Assembly (NCBI GenBank): GCA_028698335.1
Contig: JAQVDP010000016.1
Coordinates: forward strand, 1-64,000
Source: Nevskiales bacterium
GTDB taxonomy: Bacteria; Pseudomonadota; Gammaproteobacteria; Nevskiales; Nevskiaceae
DNA: 64,000 bases
Direction of reading: 5' to 3'
Shown here one piece after another: positions 42,768 to 51,939 of this stretch. The position numbers and the translations under genes are program-made. Within the stretch, counting starts at the first letter, position 1. Each line of letters begins with the position of its first letter. The notes under the pieces are model-generated. The model did no database searches and was not told the DNA's origin. It saw nothing but the letters and a program-made list of their open reading frames with translations.

Positions 42768-44138
42768 ATGAGCCTGAAGAAAGCTTTTGCGCTGTGTGCG
42801 GTGATCGGCGGCGTGGCGCTGCCGGCGCAGACCGCGCTTGCGAAAGTATCCGCGGAGAAGGCGGCGGAACTCGATGGTCCCAAGCTGACCTGCATGGGCG
42901 CGGAGCGCGCCGGCAGCGACAGCGGCGTGGCCGAATTCACCGGCAAGTACATGGGGACTTGGCCCGGGATGAAGAATCCCTACGGCTACGAGCCGGGGCC
43001 GTACGCGGACGAAAAACCGGTCCTCAAGATCACCGCCCAGAACATGTCGGAATACGCCGACAAGCTGACCGAGGGGCAGAAGGCGCTGCTCAAGGCGTAT
43101 CCGGATTCGTACTGGATGAACGTCTACCCCAGCCATCGCGACTTCACCTTCCAGGACTGGGTCTGCGACACGGTGAAGAAGAACGCGGTCGAGGCCGAGG
43201 TCGTGCATGACGGCCTGGGCATCACCGGCACCACCGGTGCGATTCCGTTCCCGTTCCCGTCCGGCGGTCTCGAGGCGATCTGGAACATCATCAACCCGCA
43301 TCGCGCGTGGACCGAAAAGGCGGTCACCGACATCGCCGACGTCTACGCCAACGGCAGCATCGCCTGGGGCCGCAACAAGTTCATGACGCTCAATCCGGGC
43401 AACGACCCGAAGAAGCGCAGTTCGTTCCAGGACAAGATCAACGCCTACTTCTACACCGGCTATCTGCTGCCGGAGCGTGACAAGGGCTTCGTCGCGGTCG
43501 GCTTCCAGCCCAACGACTTCACCGACGACGCCACGCAGTCGTGGCAGTACCAGCCGGGCATCCGTCGCGTCCGCCAGGCGCCCGAAGTCGGCTTCGACTA
43601 CCCGGTGCCGCCGGCCGGACTGCGCACGGTCGACGACGACTACGTCTTCAACGGCTCGCCGGAGCGCTACACCTGGAAGCTGGTCGGCAAGCAGGAAATC
43701 TACGTCCCGTATCACAACTTCAAGGTCAACGATCCGTCGATCAAGTACGACGATCTGATCAAGCCCAACACGATCAATCCCGAGTACGTGCGCTACGAGC
43801 TGCACCGCGTCTGGATCGTCGAGGGCTATCTCAAGGACGGTGTGCGCCACATCTACAGCAAGCGCCGCCTGTACGCCGACGAGGACACCTGGATGGCGTT
43901 GTGGGCCGACAACTACGACGCCCGCGGCGAGCTGTGGCGCGTGGCCTTCGTCAACTACTTCTACTCGCAGGAATCCAAGACCTTCCACCGCGGCGCGTCG
44001 ATCTACCACGACCTGACCGCCAAGGCCTACGAGGCGGGATATCTGGTCAACGAGCGTGGCGACGACTGGTGGCGCATCAACACGCCGCTGTCGCCGGCAC
44101 AGTTCAGTCCCGAGGCGGCTGCCCGCGGCGGGCACTGA
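42768..44138 (+). CDS. DUF1329 secreted protein (LolA-like fold)
   Basis: The 456-residue protein has a Sec signal peptide (to about residue 25, TALA-KV) and the DUF1329 body, rich in Tyr, Trp and Asp, with RRVRQAPEVGFD, YTWKLVGKQEIYVPYHN and RRLYADEDTWM blocks. DUF1329 proteins are periplasmic and usually sit beside a DUF1302 outer-membrane protein in regions for steroid, alkane or aromatic ester use, where they may move lipids to the outer membrane. No DUF1302 gene is adjacent here. GAGGAGAG precedes the start. Confidence 0.87.
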   Translation: MSLKKAFALCAVIGGVALPAQTALAKVSAEKAAELDGPKLTCMGAERAGSDSGVAEFTGKYMGTWPGMKNPYGYEPGPYADEKPVLKITAQNMSEYADKLTEGQKALLKAYPDSYWMNVYPSHRDFTFQDWVCDTVKKNAVEAEVVHDGLGITGTTGAIPFPFPSGGLEAIWNIINPHRAWTEKAVTDIADVYANGSIAWGRNKFMTLNPGNDPKKRSSFQDKINAYFYTGYLLPERDKGFVAVGFQPNDFTDDATQSWQYQPGIRRVRQAPEVGFDYPVPPAGLRTVDDDYVFNGSPERYTWKLVGKQEIYVPYHNFKVNDPSIKYDDLIKPNTINPEYVRYELHRVWIVEGYLKDGVRHIYSKRRLYADEDTWMALWADNYDARGELWRVAFVNYFYSQESKTFHRGASIYHDLTAKAYEAGYLVNERGDDWWRINTPLSPAQFSPEAAARGGH

Positions 44139-44159
44139 CCGGAGCAGGCGTTTCATGGC

Positions 44160-44186
44160 GCGGGGCCCGCAGCGTGCGGGCCCCGC
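44160..44186 (+). repeat. GC-rich perfect hairpin after the DUF1329 gene
   Basis: GCGGGGCCCGCA and TGCGGGCCCCGC form a perfect 12-base stem with a 3-base loop, 22 bases after the DUF1329 stop. There is no T-run. It probably protects the DUF1329 message end or reduces expression of the downstream SDR gene. Confidence 0.55.
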
Positions 44187-44232
44187 TGCGGGTCTGAGGA
44201 CCCGAATGCGTCAACAGGGGGAGAGTCATCGC

Positions 44233-45096
44233 ATGAAAACCGCATTCATCACCGGCGCCAACGTCGGTCAGGCCAATCTGCTGGTCAAGGCGCTGTCGCA
44301 GCGCGGCTGGCGCGTGTTCGCCGGCGTGCTGCCGGGCGCGCCGACCGATCTGAAGACCGAGGGCAACGTCACCGTCGTCGACCAGGACGTCTCCAGCACC
44401 GAGTCGGTCCAGGCCAGCGCCAAGGTCGTCACCGACGCACTCGGCGGGCAGGGGCTCGACCTGCTGATGAACGTGGCCGGTGTGGCCAACGTCGCCGTGG
44501 GCGTGCTCGAAGGGGTCGATCTGGCGCAGGCCGAGCGGCTGTTCCACATCAACACCTTCGGCCAGCTGCGGGTGATCCAGGCGTTCCTGCCGCTGCTGCG
44601 CAAGAACGCGCCGGGCTCGCGCATCGCCAACTACAGCTCCGGTGCGATCATCGCCAGCCCGGTCGGCGCGGGCATCTACAACATGACCAAGCACGCGATC
44701 CACGGCATGACGCTGACGCTGCGCAACGAACTGGCGCCGTTCGGTATCCAGGTCACGTCGATCATTCCGGGTGGTGTGCTGACCGGGATGTCGGCCAACT
44801 CGCACGAGAACACGAAGAAGACCTGGGCGCAGCAGCCGGCAGAGATGCAGAAGATCTACGAGCCGCTGCGCAACGTCATGTGCCAGGTGCTGCCCGACAT
44901 GCTGGAGAAGACCGGCAGTTCGCCGGAGCAGGCCCTCGAGGGCACGCTGAAGATTCTCGAGAAGTCCAAATGGAAGCCGATGGAGTACCTCGGCAAGGAC
45001 GTCAAGCCGATGGGTGTGCTGCGGCGTCTGCTGTCCGACAGCCAGCTCGAGACGATGATGCGCTCGAGTTTCAAGATCCCCGCGTATCGCGGCTGA
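44233..45096 (+). CDS. Short-chain dehydrogenase/reductase
   Basis: The 287-residue SDR has TGANVGQA at the cofactor loop (the last glycine of TGxxxGxG is alanine), NVAGV, the catalytic serine in NYSSGAI and the active pair in YNMTKHAI (Tyr about 155, Lys about 159). It could oxidise an alcohol formed by the P450 or reduce a ketone. It is followed 46 bases later by an aldehyde dehydrogenase gene, which fits stepwise alcohol to aldehyde to acid oxidation. GGGGGAGAG precedes the start. Confidence 0.88.
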   Translation: MKTAFITGANVGQANLLVKALSQRGWRVFAGVLPGAPTDLKTEGNVTVVDQDVSSTESVQASAKVVTDALGGQGLDLLMNVAGVANVAVGVLEGVDLAQAERLFHINTFGQLRVIQAFLPLLRKNAPGSRIANYSSGAIIASPVGAGIYNMTKHAIHGMTLTLRNELAPFGIQVTSIIPGGVLTGMSANSHENTKKTWAQQPAEMQKIYEPLRNVMCQVLPDMLEKTGSSPEQALEGTLKILEKSKWKPMEYLGKDVKPMGVLRRLLSDSQLETMMRSSFKIPAYRG

Positions 45097-45142
45097 GTTC
45101 GGGCCGGTCGCCGATGGGCGGCCCGCAGCAGGAGACCGTCAG

Positions 45143-46657
45143 ATGAACGCAGTACTCAAGGAAGCGGAAACCACCGAGGCGTCGGAGATCCGAGCGGTGT
45201 TCGACCGCGTCGCCGCACGCGCGCCGGCGCTGGTCGATACCACCGCCGAGCAGCGCGCGGCGAAGATCCGTGCCTTGCTGAAGGCGACGCTGGATGCCCG
45301 TGACGCGATCATCGCGGCCGGGCACAAGGAGCTGCGCCTGTGCGAAACGGACATCGACGCGCAGCTGCTGATGATCAAGGCCGAGGCCGAGTTCATCTGC
45401 AGGAACCTTGCGCAGTGGATGCAGCCGCAGAAGGTCCAGGGTTCGCTGATGACCCTGGGCAAGAAGAGCTACATCCAGTACCAGCCCAAGGGCGTGGTGA
45501 TCCACGTCTCGACCTGGAACGCGCCGATCGCTGAGGCCTTCGTCCCCGCGTTCGGCGCGATCGCCGCGGGCAACGGCTTCATCCTCAAGCCGTCGGAACT
45601 GGCGCCGTATTCGGCCCAGGTGCTCGCGGACATCGTCGCCCAGGCGATGCCGGCGGACGAGTTTGCAGTGGTCAACGGCGCCGCCGAGGCGGCGCAGGCG
45701 CTGCTGGCCTGTCCGTTCAATCACGCGTTCTACATCGGCGGGCATGCGGTCGGCCGCATCATCATGCGCGCCGCCGCGGACCACTTCGCGTCGGTGACGC
45801 TGGAGATGGGCGGCAAGAATCCGACCATCGTCGATGCCAGCGCCGATATCGAGGACGCCGCACGCAAGACCGCGTGGGGGCGCGTCGCCAACGCCGGGCA
45901 GGTCTGCCTGGCGCCGGACTACGCGCTGGTGCATGCGTCGGTCGAGCGCGCGTTCATCGACGCGCTGGGCAAGGCGATGGCGCAGATGTACGACGCCGAC
46001 GGCCAGGGCTTCGCCAGGTCCGCGTTCGTGCCGCGCATCGTCAACGCGCGGCATTTCGATCGCATCAAGGCCCTGCTCGATGACGCCGTGGCGAAGGGCG
46101 CCAGGATCGAATCCGGGGGTCAGACCGATGCCGACGACCTGTTCATCGCGCCGACGGTGCTGTCGAACCTCAACGCAGACATGAAGATCATGCAGGACGA
46201 GATCTTCGGTCCGATCATCTGCGTGCTGCCGTTCTCGCAGCGCGAAGAGGTCATCCGCGAGATCCGCAAGCGGCCGAAGCCGCTGGGGTCCTACATCTTC
46301 GCCAGGGATCGCGATGCGATCGACTGGTATCTGCAGCACACGACCTCGGGCAGCTGCGTGGTCAACCACAACCTGATCCAGTCCGGCACCAATCCGCATC
46401 TGCCGTTCGGCGGCGTCAACGCCAGCGGGATCGGCCGGATCGGTGGCCACTACACTTTCCTGGAGTGCTCGAACCCGCGTGCGGTGGTCGAGGAAGGCCC
46501 CCCGGTCGGCGATCCGAACCTGATGTATCCGCCGTATTCGGACAAGTACAAGAAGATGATCGGACAGCTGCTCGGCAAGGAGATCAAGATGCCGGACGCC
46601 GCGATCAATCTCATCAACGGCGTGATCAAGGTCACCAGCATGTTCAAGCGCGGCTGA
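45143..46657 (+). CDS. Aldehyde dehydrogenase, class 3-like (first of two)
   Basis: The 504-residue protein has the ALDH catalytic cysteine 255 (NAGQVCLAPDY), the general base glutamate in VTLEMGGKNPT, the cofactor segment STWNAPIAEAFVPAFGAIAA and the EIFGPI loop. The lack of a C-terminal catalytic extension of other classes and the hydrophobic C-terminus (VIKVTSMFKRG) suit fatty-aldehyde-type class 3 enzymes. It would oxidise an aldehyde to the acid used by the CoA ligases. It ends at a shared bidirectional terminator. Confidence 0.9.
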   Translation: MNAVLKEAETTEASEIRAVFDRVAARAPALVDTTAEQRAAKIRALLKATLDARDAIIAAGHKELRLCETDIDAQLLMIKAEAEFICRNLAQWMQPQKVQGSLMTLGKKSYIQYQPKGVVIHVSTWNAPIAEAFVPAFGAIAAGNGFILKPSELAPYSAQVLADIVAQAMPADEFAVVNGAAEAAQALLACPFNHAFYIGGHAVGRIIMRAAADHFASVTLEMGGKNPTIVDASADIEDAARKTAWGRVANAGQVCLAPDYALVHASVERAFIDALGKAMAQMYDADGQGFARSAFVPRIVNARHFDRIKALLDDAVAKGARIESGGQTDADDLFIAPTVLSNLNADMKIMQDEIFGPIICVLPFSQREEVIREIRKRPKPLGSYIFARDRDAIDWYLQHTTSGSCVVNHNLIQSGTNPHLPFGGVNASGIGRIGGHYTFLECSNPRAVVEEGPPVGDPNLMYPPYSDKYKKMIGQLLGKEIKMPDAAINLINGVIKVTSMFKRG

Positions 46658-46695
46658 GCCGCGGCCGGCCGCGCGCCGGCGGAAGGTCCGATAAC

Positions 46696-46725
46696 GAAAA
46701 AGGCCACCGCGAGGTGGCCTTTTTC
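46696..46725. terminator. Bidirectional Rho-independent terminator
   Basis: GAAAAAGGCCACC and GGTGGCCTTTTTC form a 13-base stem around a short GCGA-type loop, with A- and T-runs on the two flanks. It lies between two convergent aldehyde dehydrogenase genes and can end both transcripts. Confidence 0.92.
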
Positions 46726-46746
46726 TTGATCCATCCGTGCCCGACG

Positions 46747-48198
46747 CTACTGCGTCTTGAGCATGATGTTCATGACCTTCTTCTTGAAATCGGTGTACGG
46801 CGGGAACAGCAGCTTGGCGGTCATGAAGCGCGTGCGCACGACGGCGCGCTCGTGCGAGAACGCGCGGAAGCCGTGGATGCCGTGGGCGCTGCCGATGCCG
46901 GAGTTGTTGACGCCGCCGAAGGGCAGGTTGCCGTGGGCGTACTGCACGACGCAGTGGTTGATGCAGGTGCCGCCGGCGCTGGTGCGCTTGAGCGCCTTCT
47001 CGATGTTCGACTCGGTCTTGCTCCAGATGTACAGCGCCAGCGGCTTGGGCTGCGCGTTGATCGCCTCGATCACGGTATCCAGATCGCTGTACTCGACGAT
47101 CGGCAGCAGCGGCCCGAAGATCTCCTCGGACTGGATCTTGGCGTCGGCCGGAATGTTGTCGATCAGGGTCGGCTGGATGAAGCACTCGTCCTCACGGGCT
47201 TCACCGCCGCAGAGCACCCGGGCGCCGCGGTCGCGGGCGTCGGTGAGCAGGGCGTTGATGCGCTTGGTGTGCCGCTCGTTGACGACGCGCGCCAGGTACG
47301 GCGACGCCATCTGCTGGTCGGCGGATTCGCCGTAGCAGTCCTTGAGCACCTTGCGGCAGGCCTCGACGAAGGCATCCTTGACCGATGCGTGCACGAAGAT
47401 GTGATCCGGCGCGATGCAGGTCTGGCCGTTGTTGGTGTACTTGCCCCACATGATGGTGCGGGCGGCTAGTTCGATGTCGGCACTGGCGTCGATGATCGTC
47501 GGCGACTTGCCGCCGAGTTCGAGCGTGACGCTGGTCAGATGCTTGGCCGCGGCGGCCATCACGACCTTGCCGACCGCCGGCGAGCCGGTGAAGAAGATGT
47601 GGTCGAACGGCAGCGCCAGCAGCGCGGTCGAGGTGCTGACGTCGCCCTCGATCATCGCGATCTCGTTCTCCGGGAAGGTCTCCTTGATGATCTTGGCCAT
47701 CAGCGCCGACAGGTGCGGCGTCATCTCGGACGGCTTGATGATCGCGGTGTTGCCGGCGGCGATGCACGACACCAGCGGGCCGAGGCTCAGGTTGACGTTG
47801 TAGTTCCACGGCGAAACGATCAGGCAGCGGCCGCGCGGCTCGTACTGGATCCAGGACTTCAGCCCGATCGTCAGCGACGTCGGCATCACGCCCTGCGGCT
47901 TCATCCACTTCTTCAGCGCGCGCATCGCGTGCTTGGCCTCGCTGATCACCGGCAGCACCTCGGCCAGATCGACCTCGGCCGGCGGCTTCTTGAAGTCCTT
48001 GTAGGCGGCTTCGTGGAAGGCTTCGCGATGGGCCATCACCACGTCGTGCAGCTTGCGGATCTTGGCGATGCGCTCCTGCGCCGTGGACGTGCGCAGGCGG
48101 ATCGCGGTGTCGCGCTGGGAATCGAAGATGCGCTGGATCTCGGCCTCGCTGGCATTGGGATTGCCGGCAGTCGGCAGATAGGACACAACCGTGCTCAT
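46747..48198 (-). CDS. Aldehyde dehydrogenase, class 3-like (second)
   Basis: The 483-residue protein has the catalytic cysteine in NNGQTCIAPDH, the glutamate in VTLELGGKSPT, IVSPWNYNVNLSLGPLVSCIAAGN at the cofactor site and a C-terminus VRTRFMTAKLLFPPYTDFKKK typical of fatty-aldehyde/coniferyl-aldehyde class 3 enzymes. It resembles its convergent neighbour in family but the two are clearly diverged. AGGAG lies 8 bases before the ATG. A palindrome in its promoter region suggests TetR control. Confidence 0.92.
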   Translation of the reverse strand: MSTVVSYLPTAGNPNASEAEIQRIFDSQRDTAIRLRTSTAQERIAKIRKLHDVVMAHREAFHEAAYKDFKKPPAEVDLAEVLPVISEAKHAMRALKKWMKPQGVMPTSLTIGLKSWIQYEPRGRCLIVSPWNYNVNLSLGPLVSCIAAGNTAIIKPSEMTPHLSALMAKIIKETFPENEIAMIEGDVSTSTALLALPFDHIFFTGSPAVGKVVMAAAAKHLTSVTLELGGKSPTIIDASADIELAARTIMWGKYTNNGQTCIAPDHIFVHASVKDAFVEACRKVLKDCYGESADQQMASPYLARVVNERHTKRINALLTDARDRGARVLCGGEAREDECFIQPTLIDNIPADAKIQSEEIFGPLLPIVEYSDLDTVIEAINAQPKPLALYIWSKTESNIEKALKRTSAGGTCINHCVVQYAHGNLPFGGVNNSGIGSAHGIHGFRAFSHERAVVRTRFMTAKLLFPPYTDFKKKVMNIMLKTQ

Positions 48199-48234
48199 GG
48201 GGATCTCCTGATCGTTGTCGGGCCCGTGCCCTTA

Positions 48235-48250
48235 TCGAACGAATGTTCAA
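48235..48250. promoter_or_regulatory. Candidate TetR-type operator in the ALDH / WS-DGAT divergent region
   Basis: TCGAAC-GAAT-GTTCAA is an inverted repeat with one mismatch, in the middle of the 160-base region between the leftward ALDH gene and the rightward acyltransferase gene. On the minus strand TATACTT lies beside it and could be a -10 element. It may coordinate both genes. Confidence 0.5.
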
Positions 48251-48358
48251 GTATAGGCCGGGCTGCCGGAGCGGCAAATACCCTGGCCACTGCGGTCATT
48301 GTCGCGCCATCCAAGCTGTGGTCTCATCGCGGGCGCACAGAATTACGGAGGAGAGATC

Positions 48359-49822
48359 ATGAAGCGCTTAAGCCCGCTGGACGCGGCCTGGCTGTATGTC
48401 GACACCGTCGACACGCCGATGCACGTCGGCAGCCTGAGCATTTTTTCGTTGCCGAAGGGGGCTTCGCCGGAGTTCCTGCGCGATATGGTCGCGCAACTGC
48501 GCGAACAGCAGACCTTTTCCACGCCGTTCAACGTCAAGCTGCGCTCGGCGCGTCTGCGGCGCGTGCTGCCGTCCTGGGTCGAGGATCGCGACATCGATCT
48601 GGACTACCACTTCCGTCATTCGGCGCTGCCCAGCCCCGGCGGCGAGCGCGAACTCGGCGTACTGGTGTCGCGCCTGCATTCGCATCCGATGGACTTCAAT
48701 CGTCCGCTGTGGGAAATGCACGTGATCGAGGGGCTCGAGAACGATCGCTTCGCGCTCTATTTCAAGATGCATCACTCGCTGGTCGACGGGGTCGGCGGCA
48801 TGCGCATGTTGCAGCGCATGCTGTCGCCGGATGCAAAGACCGGGAAGTTCGTGGCGCCGTGGGCCATCGGTTCCGGCCGCGGCCGTGGGGCGCCGGGGGT
48901 CGGCGTGCCGGTGAGCCCGATCCAGAAGATCGTGGAGAACCTGCGCGGCCAGGCGGCGACCTTGCCCGGCGTCTCCAAGGCCCTCACCGAGGTGATGCGC
49001 GAGGCGGTGCAGCGCACCAGCCGCGAGTGGTCGCTGCCGTTCGTGGCGCCCAAGTCGATCCTCAATGGGCGTGTCTCCGGCCAGCGCCGCCTGGCGACGC
49101 AGTACTACCCGCTGGATCGTGTGCGCGCGGTGGCCAAGGCCGCCGGCGTCACCCTCAACGACGTGTTCCTCGGCCTGTGCGCTGCGGCGATCCGGCGCTA
49201 TCTGCTGGAAATCAACGCCCTGCCGGACCAGCCGCTCACCGCGGGCGTGCCGGTGTCGATCCGGCCGGCCGACGACGACGAGTCGGCCAACGCGATCAGC
49301 TTCATCATCGCCAACCTCAATACCCAGCTCGACGATCCGGTCGAACGCCTGCGGGCGATCCGGGCGTCGTCGAAGCTGGCGAAGGCCCATCTGCAACAGA
49401 TGCCACGGGACGCGATCGCCAACTACACGATGGTGTTCATGTCGCCGTTCATCCTGCAGCTGATCGCCGGGCTCGGCGGCAAGGGACGGCCGATGTTCAA
49501 CGTCACCATCTCCAACGTGCCGGGGCCGGACCGCCCGCTGTATTTCAATGGCGCGCGCATGGAGCAGATGTACCCGGTGTCGCTGCTGTCGCACGGGCAG
49601 GCGCTGAACATCACCGCGGTGAGCTACAACGGCCAGTTCAACATCGGCTTCACCGGATGCCGGGACACCCTGCCGAGCATGCAGCGTCTCGCCGTCTACA
49701 TGGGCGACGAACTGGTCGAGCTGGAGCAGGTGCTGGAACTCGACGGCAGCACCCCCGCCGCGCCGGCCAAGAGCCGCAAGCCGGCCACCAGGCGCAAGGC
49801 GAAGGCCGCAGCGGCGGCCTGA
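48359..49822 (+). CDS. Wax ester synthase / acyl-CoA:diacylglycerol acyltransferase (WS/DGAT)
   Basis: The 487-residue enzyme has the catalytic HHSLVDG (His138, His139, Asp143), the N-terminal SPLDAAWLYVDTVDTPMHVG, the PLWEMHVIEGL segment and the late NVTISNVPGPDRPLYFNGA block of the WS/DGAT family. It esterifies acyl-CoA with a fatty alcohol or diacylglycerol to make neutral storage lipid at the membrane. A lysine/alanine-rich tail of about 20 residues extends the usual end. GGAGGAGAG precedes the ATG. It links the acyl-CoA catabolic region to carbon storage. Confidence 0.93.
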   Translation: MKRLSPLDAAWLYVDTVDTPMHVGSLSIFSLPKGASPEFLRDMVAQLREQQTFSTPFNVKLRSARLRRVLPSWVEDRDIDLDYHFRHSALPSPGGERELGVLVSRLHSHPMDFNRPLWEMHVIEGLENDRFALYFKMHHSLVDGVGGMRMLQRMLSPDAKTGKFVAPWAIGSGRGRGAPGVGVPVSPIQKIVENLRGQAATLPGVSKALTEVMREAVQRTSREWSLPFVAPKSILNGRVSGQRRLATQYYPLDRVRAVAKAAGVTLNDVFLGLCAAAIRRYLLEINALPDQPLTAGVPVSIRPADDDESANAISFIIANLNTQLDDPVERLRAIRASSKLAKAHLQQMPRDAIANYTMVFMSPFILQLIAGLGGKGRPMFNVTISNVPGPDRPLYFNGARMEQMYPVSLLSHGQALNITAVSYNGQFNIGFTGCRDTLPSMQRLAVYMGDELVELEQVLELDGSTPAAPAKSRKPATRRKAKAAAAA

Positions 49823-49870
49823 TCCGCAGTCCGCGACCGGGTTCCTTCGGGGGATCCGGTTGCGGCGGGG

Positions 49871-50902
49871 TCAGGCGCCCCAGAGGTGCATGCCGTACTT
49901 CCAGTAGCCCATGACGTTGTTCAGGCGCGCGTCCTGGTCCTGCGGCAGCGGCAGGACCTCGCCCTCGAGCAGCGGCGCCAGGTACGGCGCCAGCGTTGCG
50001 CCGCCGCCGCCGGAGATGACGATCGCGTCGATGTCCCAGTCGTCGGCCCACAGCCGGTTGACCTCCTGGGCGACGCGGGTCGCCAGCTGCTGGAACGCCT
50101 GCTGGACGATGCCGGTCAGGTCGTAACGCTTGCCCTTGATCTTGATCGAGCCCTTGCTGACGCCCTCGTAGAGCCGGTACAGCTCGACGTTGACCCCGCT
50201 TTTCTCCTGCAGCAGGTTGGCGATGGCGGTATACGCGACCGCGATGCCCGAGTCGGACGACTGGCTGCCGCGCTCGGAATAGCGGGTCTTGTCGCTGATG
50301 GTGTAGTCGGCGGTGCGGAAGCCGATGTCGATCAGGCCGATCTTCTCGGAAATGAAGCGCTGGCTCGACGGCTTGCCGATGTCGGTCAGCATCAGGTTGA
50401 ACATCGCGCCGAAGGGTTGCGGGATCACCCGCACGCGCTCGATGTTGATGACCTTTTCCTCGCGCTCGCCGGTGCCGGGCTTGACCACGGTCACGGTGTG
50501 GCGCGCCGTCAGCAGCTTGGCCAGCGCGTCCTTCTGCTTGCGGAAGAAACTGATCGGCAGGCCGGTGACGACCCGCAGCGGATCACCGCTGTCGATGAAC
50601 GGCACCAGCGAGGTCAGCGCCAGCGTCTTGGCGTACTGGGTCAGGAACTGGGTCTGATCGAGGGTGAATCCGCGCCCGCGGGACTGCTGCTCGGCGAGTT
50701 CGCCGACGAAGTACGCCTGCTTGTCGACGGTGATGTGGCGCGGGTACTGCGGCACGCCGGGCAGCAGGCTTTCCCCGAACTGGGCCTCGTTGGCTTCGCC
50801 GACGACCGATTTGAAGACCTGAAACTGGCGGCCGTCGGTGGCCTTGGTGTATCCGAATCCGATATCCGCGCCGAGCACCTTCACGGTGAGCATTCCCCGC
50901 AT
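49871..50902 (-). CDS. ParM/StbA-like actin-family ATPase
   Basis: The 343-residue protein has actin-fold nucleotide motifs: GADIGFGYTKATDG (phosphate 1), IGLIDIGFRTADY (phosphate 2) and AIVISGGGGATLAPYL (adenosine). This group includes ParM/StbA filaments that segregate plasmids. Here it lies among chromosomal metabolic genes, with no ParR-like adaptor or centromere repeats beside it. Start choice is open: ATG 50902, ATG 50893, or GTG 50884, the last having GGGGA 9 bases upstream. The region upstream forms a small CCCCG/CGGGG hairpin. Confidence 0.82.
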   Translation of the reverse strand: MRGMLTVKVLGADIGFGYTKATDGRQFQVFKSVVGEANEAQFGESLLPGVPQYPRHITVDKQAYFVGELAEQQSRGRGFTLDQTQFLTQYAKTLALTSLVPFIDSGDPLRVVTGLPISFFRKQKDALAKLLTARHTVTVVKPGTGEREEKVINIERVRVIPQPFGAMFNLMLTDIGKPSSQRFISEKIGLIDIGFRTADYTISDKTRYSERGSQSSDSGIAVAYTAIANLLQEKSGVNVELYRLYEGVSKGSIKIKGKRYDLTGIVQQAFQQLATRVAQEVNRLWADDWDIDAIVISGGGGATLAPYLAPLLEGEVLPLPQDQDARLNNVMGYWKYGMHLWGA

Positions 50903-51033
50903 GATTTTTCGGGGTTTCTAGCATGCGCCCCCCGAAAACACAAAGCCGCTGCGCTGTGATTCACGGTGCCGGCATGTCCGAAATGCGCGTAGCATCCGCG
51001 CAGGCGATCTTCGACATGACACAGGGGGACGGG

Positions 51034-51921
51034 ATGAAGGTGCTCCGGACCGACGACGCGCGCTTTGCCGCGCTCGAGGGCTTTGCGTACCGGCCGAACT
51101 ACGTGCAGCTCGGCGGATTGCGCATGCATTACGTCGACGAGGGCGACCTCAAGGCGCCGCCGGTGCTGATGCTGCACGGCGAGCCGACCTGGTCGTATCT
51201 GTACCGCAAGATGATCCCGGTCTTCGTCGACGCCGGGCTGCGCGCGGTGGCGCCGGACCTGATCGGCTTCGGGCGCTCGGACAAGCCGGCGGCGATCGGC
51301 GACTACAGCTATCAGGCGCATGTCGACTGGATCGTCGGCCTGATCGAGGCACTGGACCTGCGCGACATCACCCTGGTGTGCCAGGACTGGGGGTCGTTGA
51401 TCGGACTGCGCGTTGCCGCCGAGCACGAGGCGCGCTTTTCCCGCATCGTGGTCGCCAACGGCTTTCTGCCGACCGCGGAACAGTCGGTGCCGCCGGCGTT
51501 CAAGCTGTGGCGGGCTTTCGCGCGCCACTCCCCCTGGTTTCCGATCGGGCGGATCGTCAACACCGGTTGTGTCGGCACGCTCAGTGCGGCGGAAATCGCC
51601 GCCTACGACGCGCCGTTTCCGAGTTCGGCCTACAAGGCGGGCGCACGTGCGTTTCCGCTGCTGGTGCCGACCGAGCCCGACGATCCCGCGGTTCCGGCCA
51701 ACCGCGCGGCATGGGAGGCCCTGGGGCGCTGGAACAAGCCGTTCCTGACGGTGTTCGGCACGCACGATCCGATTCTGGGCAAGGGTGACAGGCCGCTGCA
51801 GGCGCAGGTCCCGGGCGCCCGCGGGCAGGCGCATGCCCGGATCCGGGCGGGGCATTTCATCCAGGAGGACCAGGGGCCCGAGCTGGCGCGGCGGACGGTG
51901 GAGCTGATCCGGGCGACCTGA
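51034..51921 (+). CDS. Haloalkane dehalogenase, subfamily HLD-I-like
   Basis: The 295-residue alpha/beta hydrolase closely follows haloalkane dehalogenases: [17 protein letters not shown] with the halide-binding Glu/Trp region, [12 protein letters not shown], the nucleophile Asp118 in CQDWGS, the acid in FGTHDPILG and the base histidine in AGHFIQED. It would hydrolyse carbon-halogen bonds of alkyl halides to alcohols. AGGGGGAC is 5-12 bases before the ATG at 51034; earlier in-frame ATGs at 50971 and 51016 are less likely. It stands alone. Confidence 0.9.
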   Translation: MKVLRTDDARFAALEGFAYRPNYVQLGGLRMHYVDEGDLKAPPVLMLHGEPTWSYLYRKMIPVFVDAGLRAVAPDLIGFGRSDKPAAIGDYSYQAHVDWIVGLIEALDLRDITLVCQDWGSLIGLRVAAEHEARFSRIVVANGFLPTAEQSVPPAFKLWRAFARHSPWFPIGRIVNTGCVGTLSAAEIAAYDAPFPSSAYKAGARAFPLLVPTEPDDPAVPANRAAWEALGRWNKPFLTVFGTHDPILGKGDRPLQAQVPGARGQAHARIRAGHFIQEDQGPELARRTVELIRAT

Positions 51922-51939
51922 CGCGGGGAACGCGCCGGG

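Noticed and set aside
42575-43210. Rightward frame crossing the intergenic region into the DUF1329 gene
   Set aside because: It has no ribosome-binding site and no motif and overlaps the DUF1329 gene in another frame.
49886-50959. 357-residue rightward frame antisense to the ParM-like gene
   Set aside because: Composition is typical of a shadow frame; the leftward frame has all three actin nucleotide motifs.
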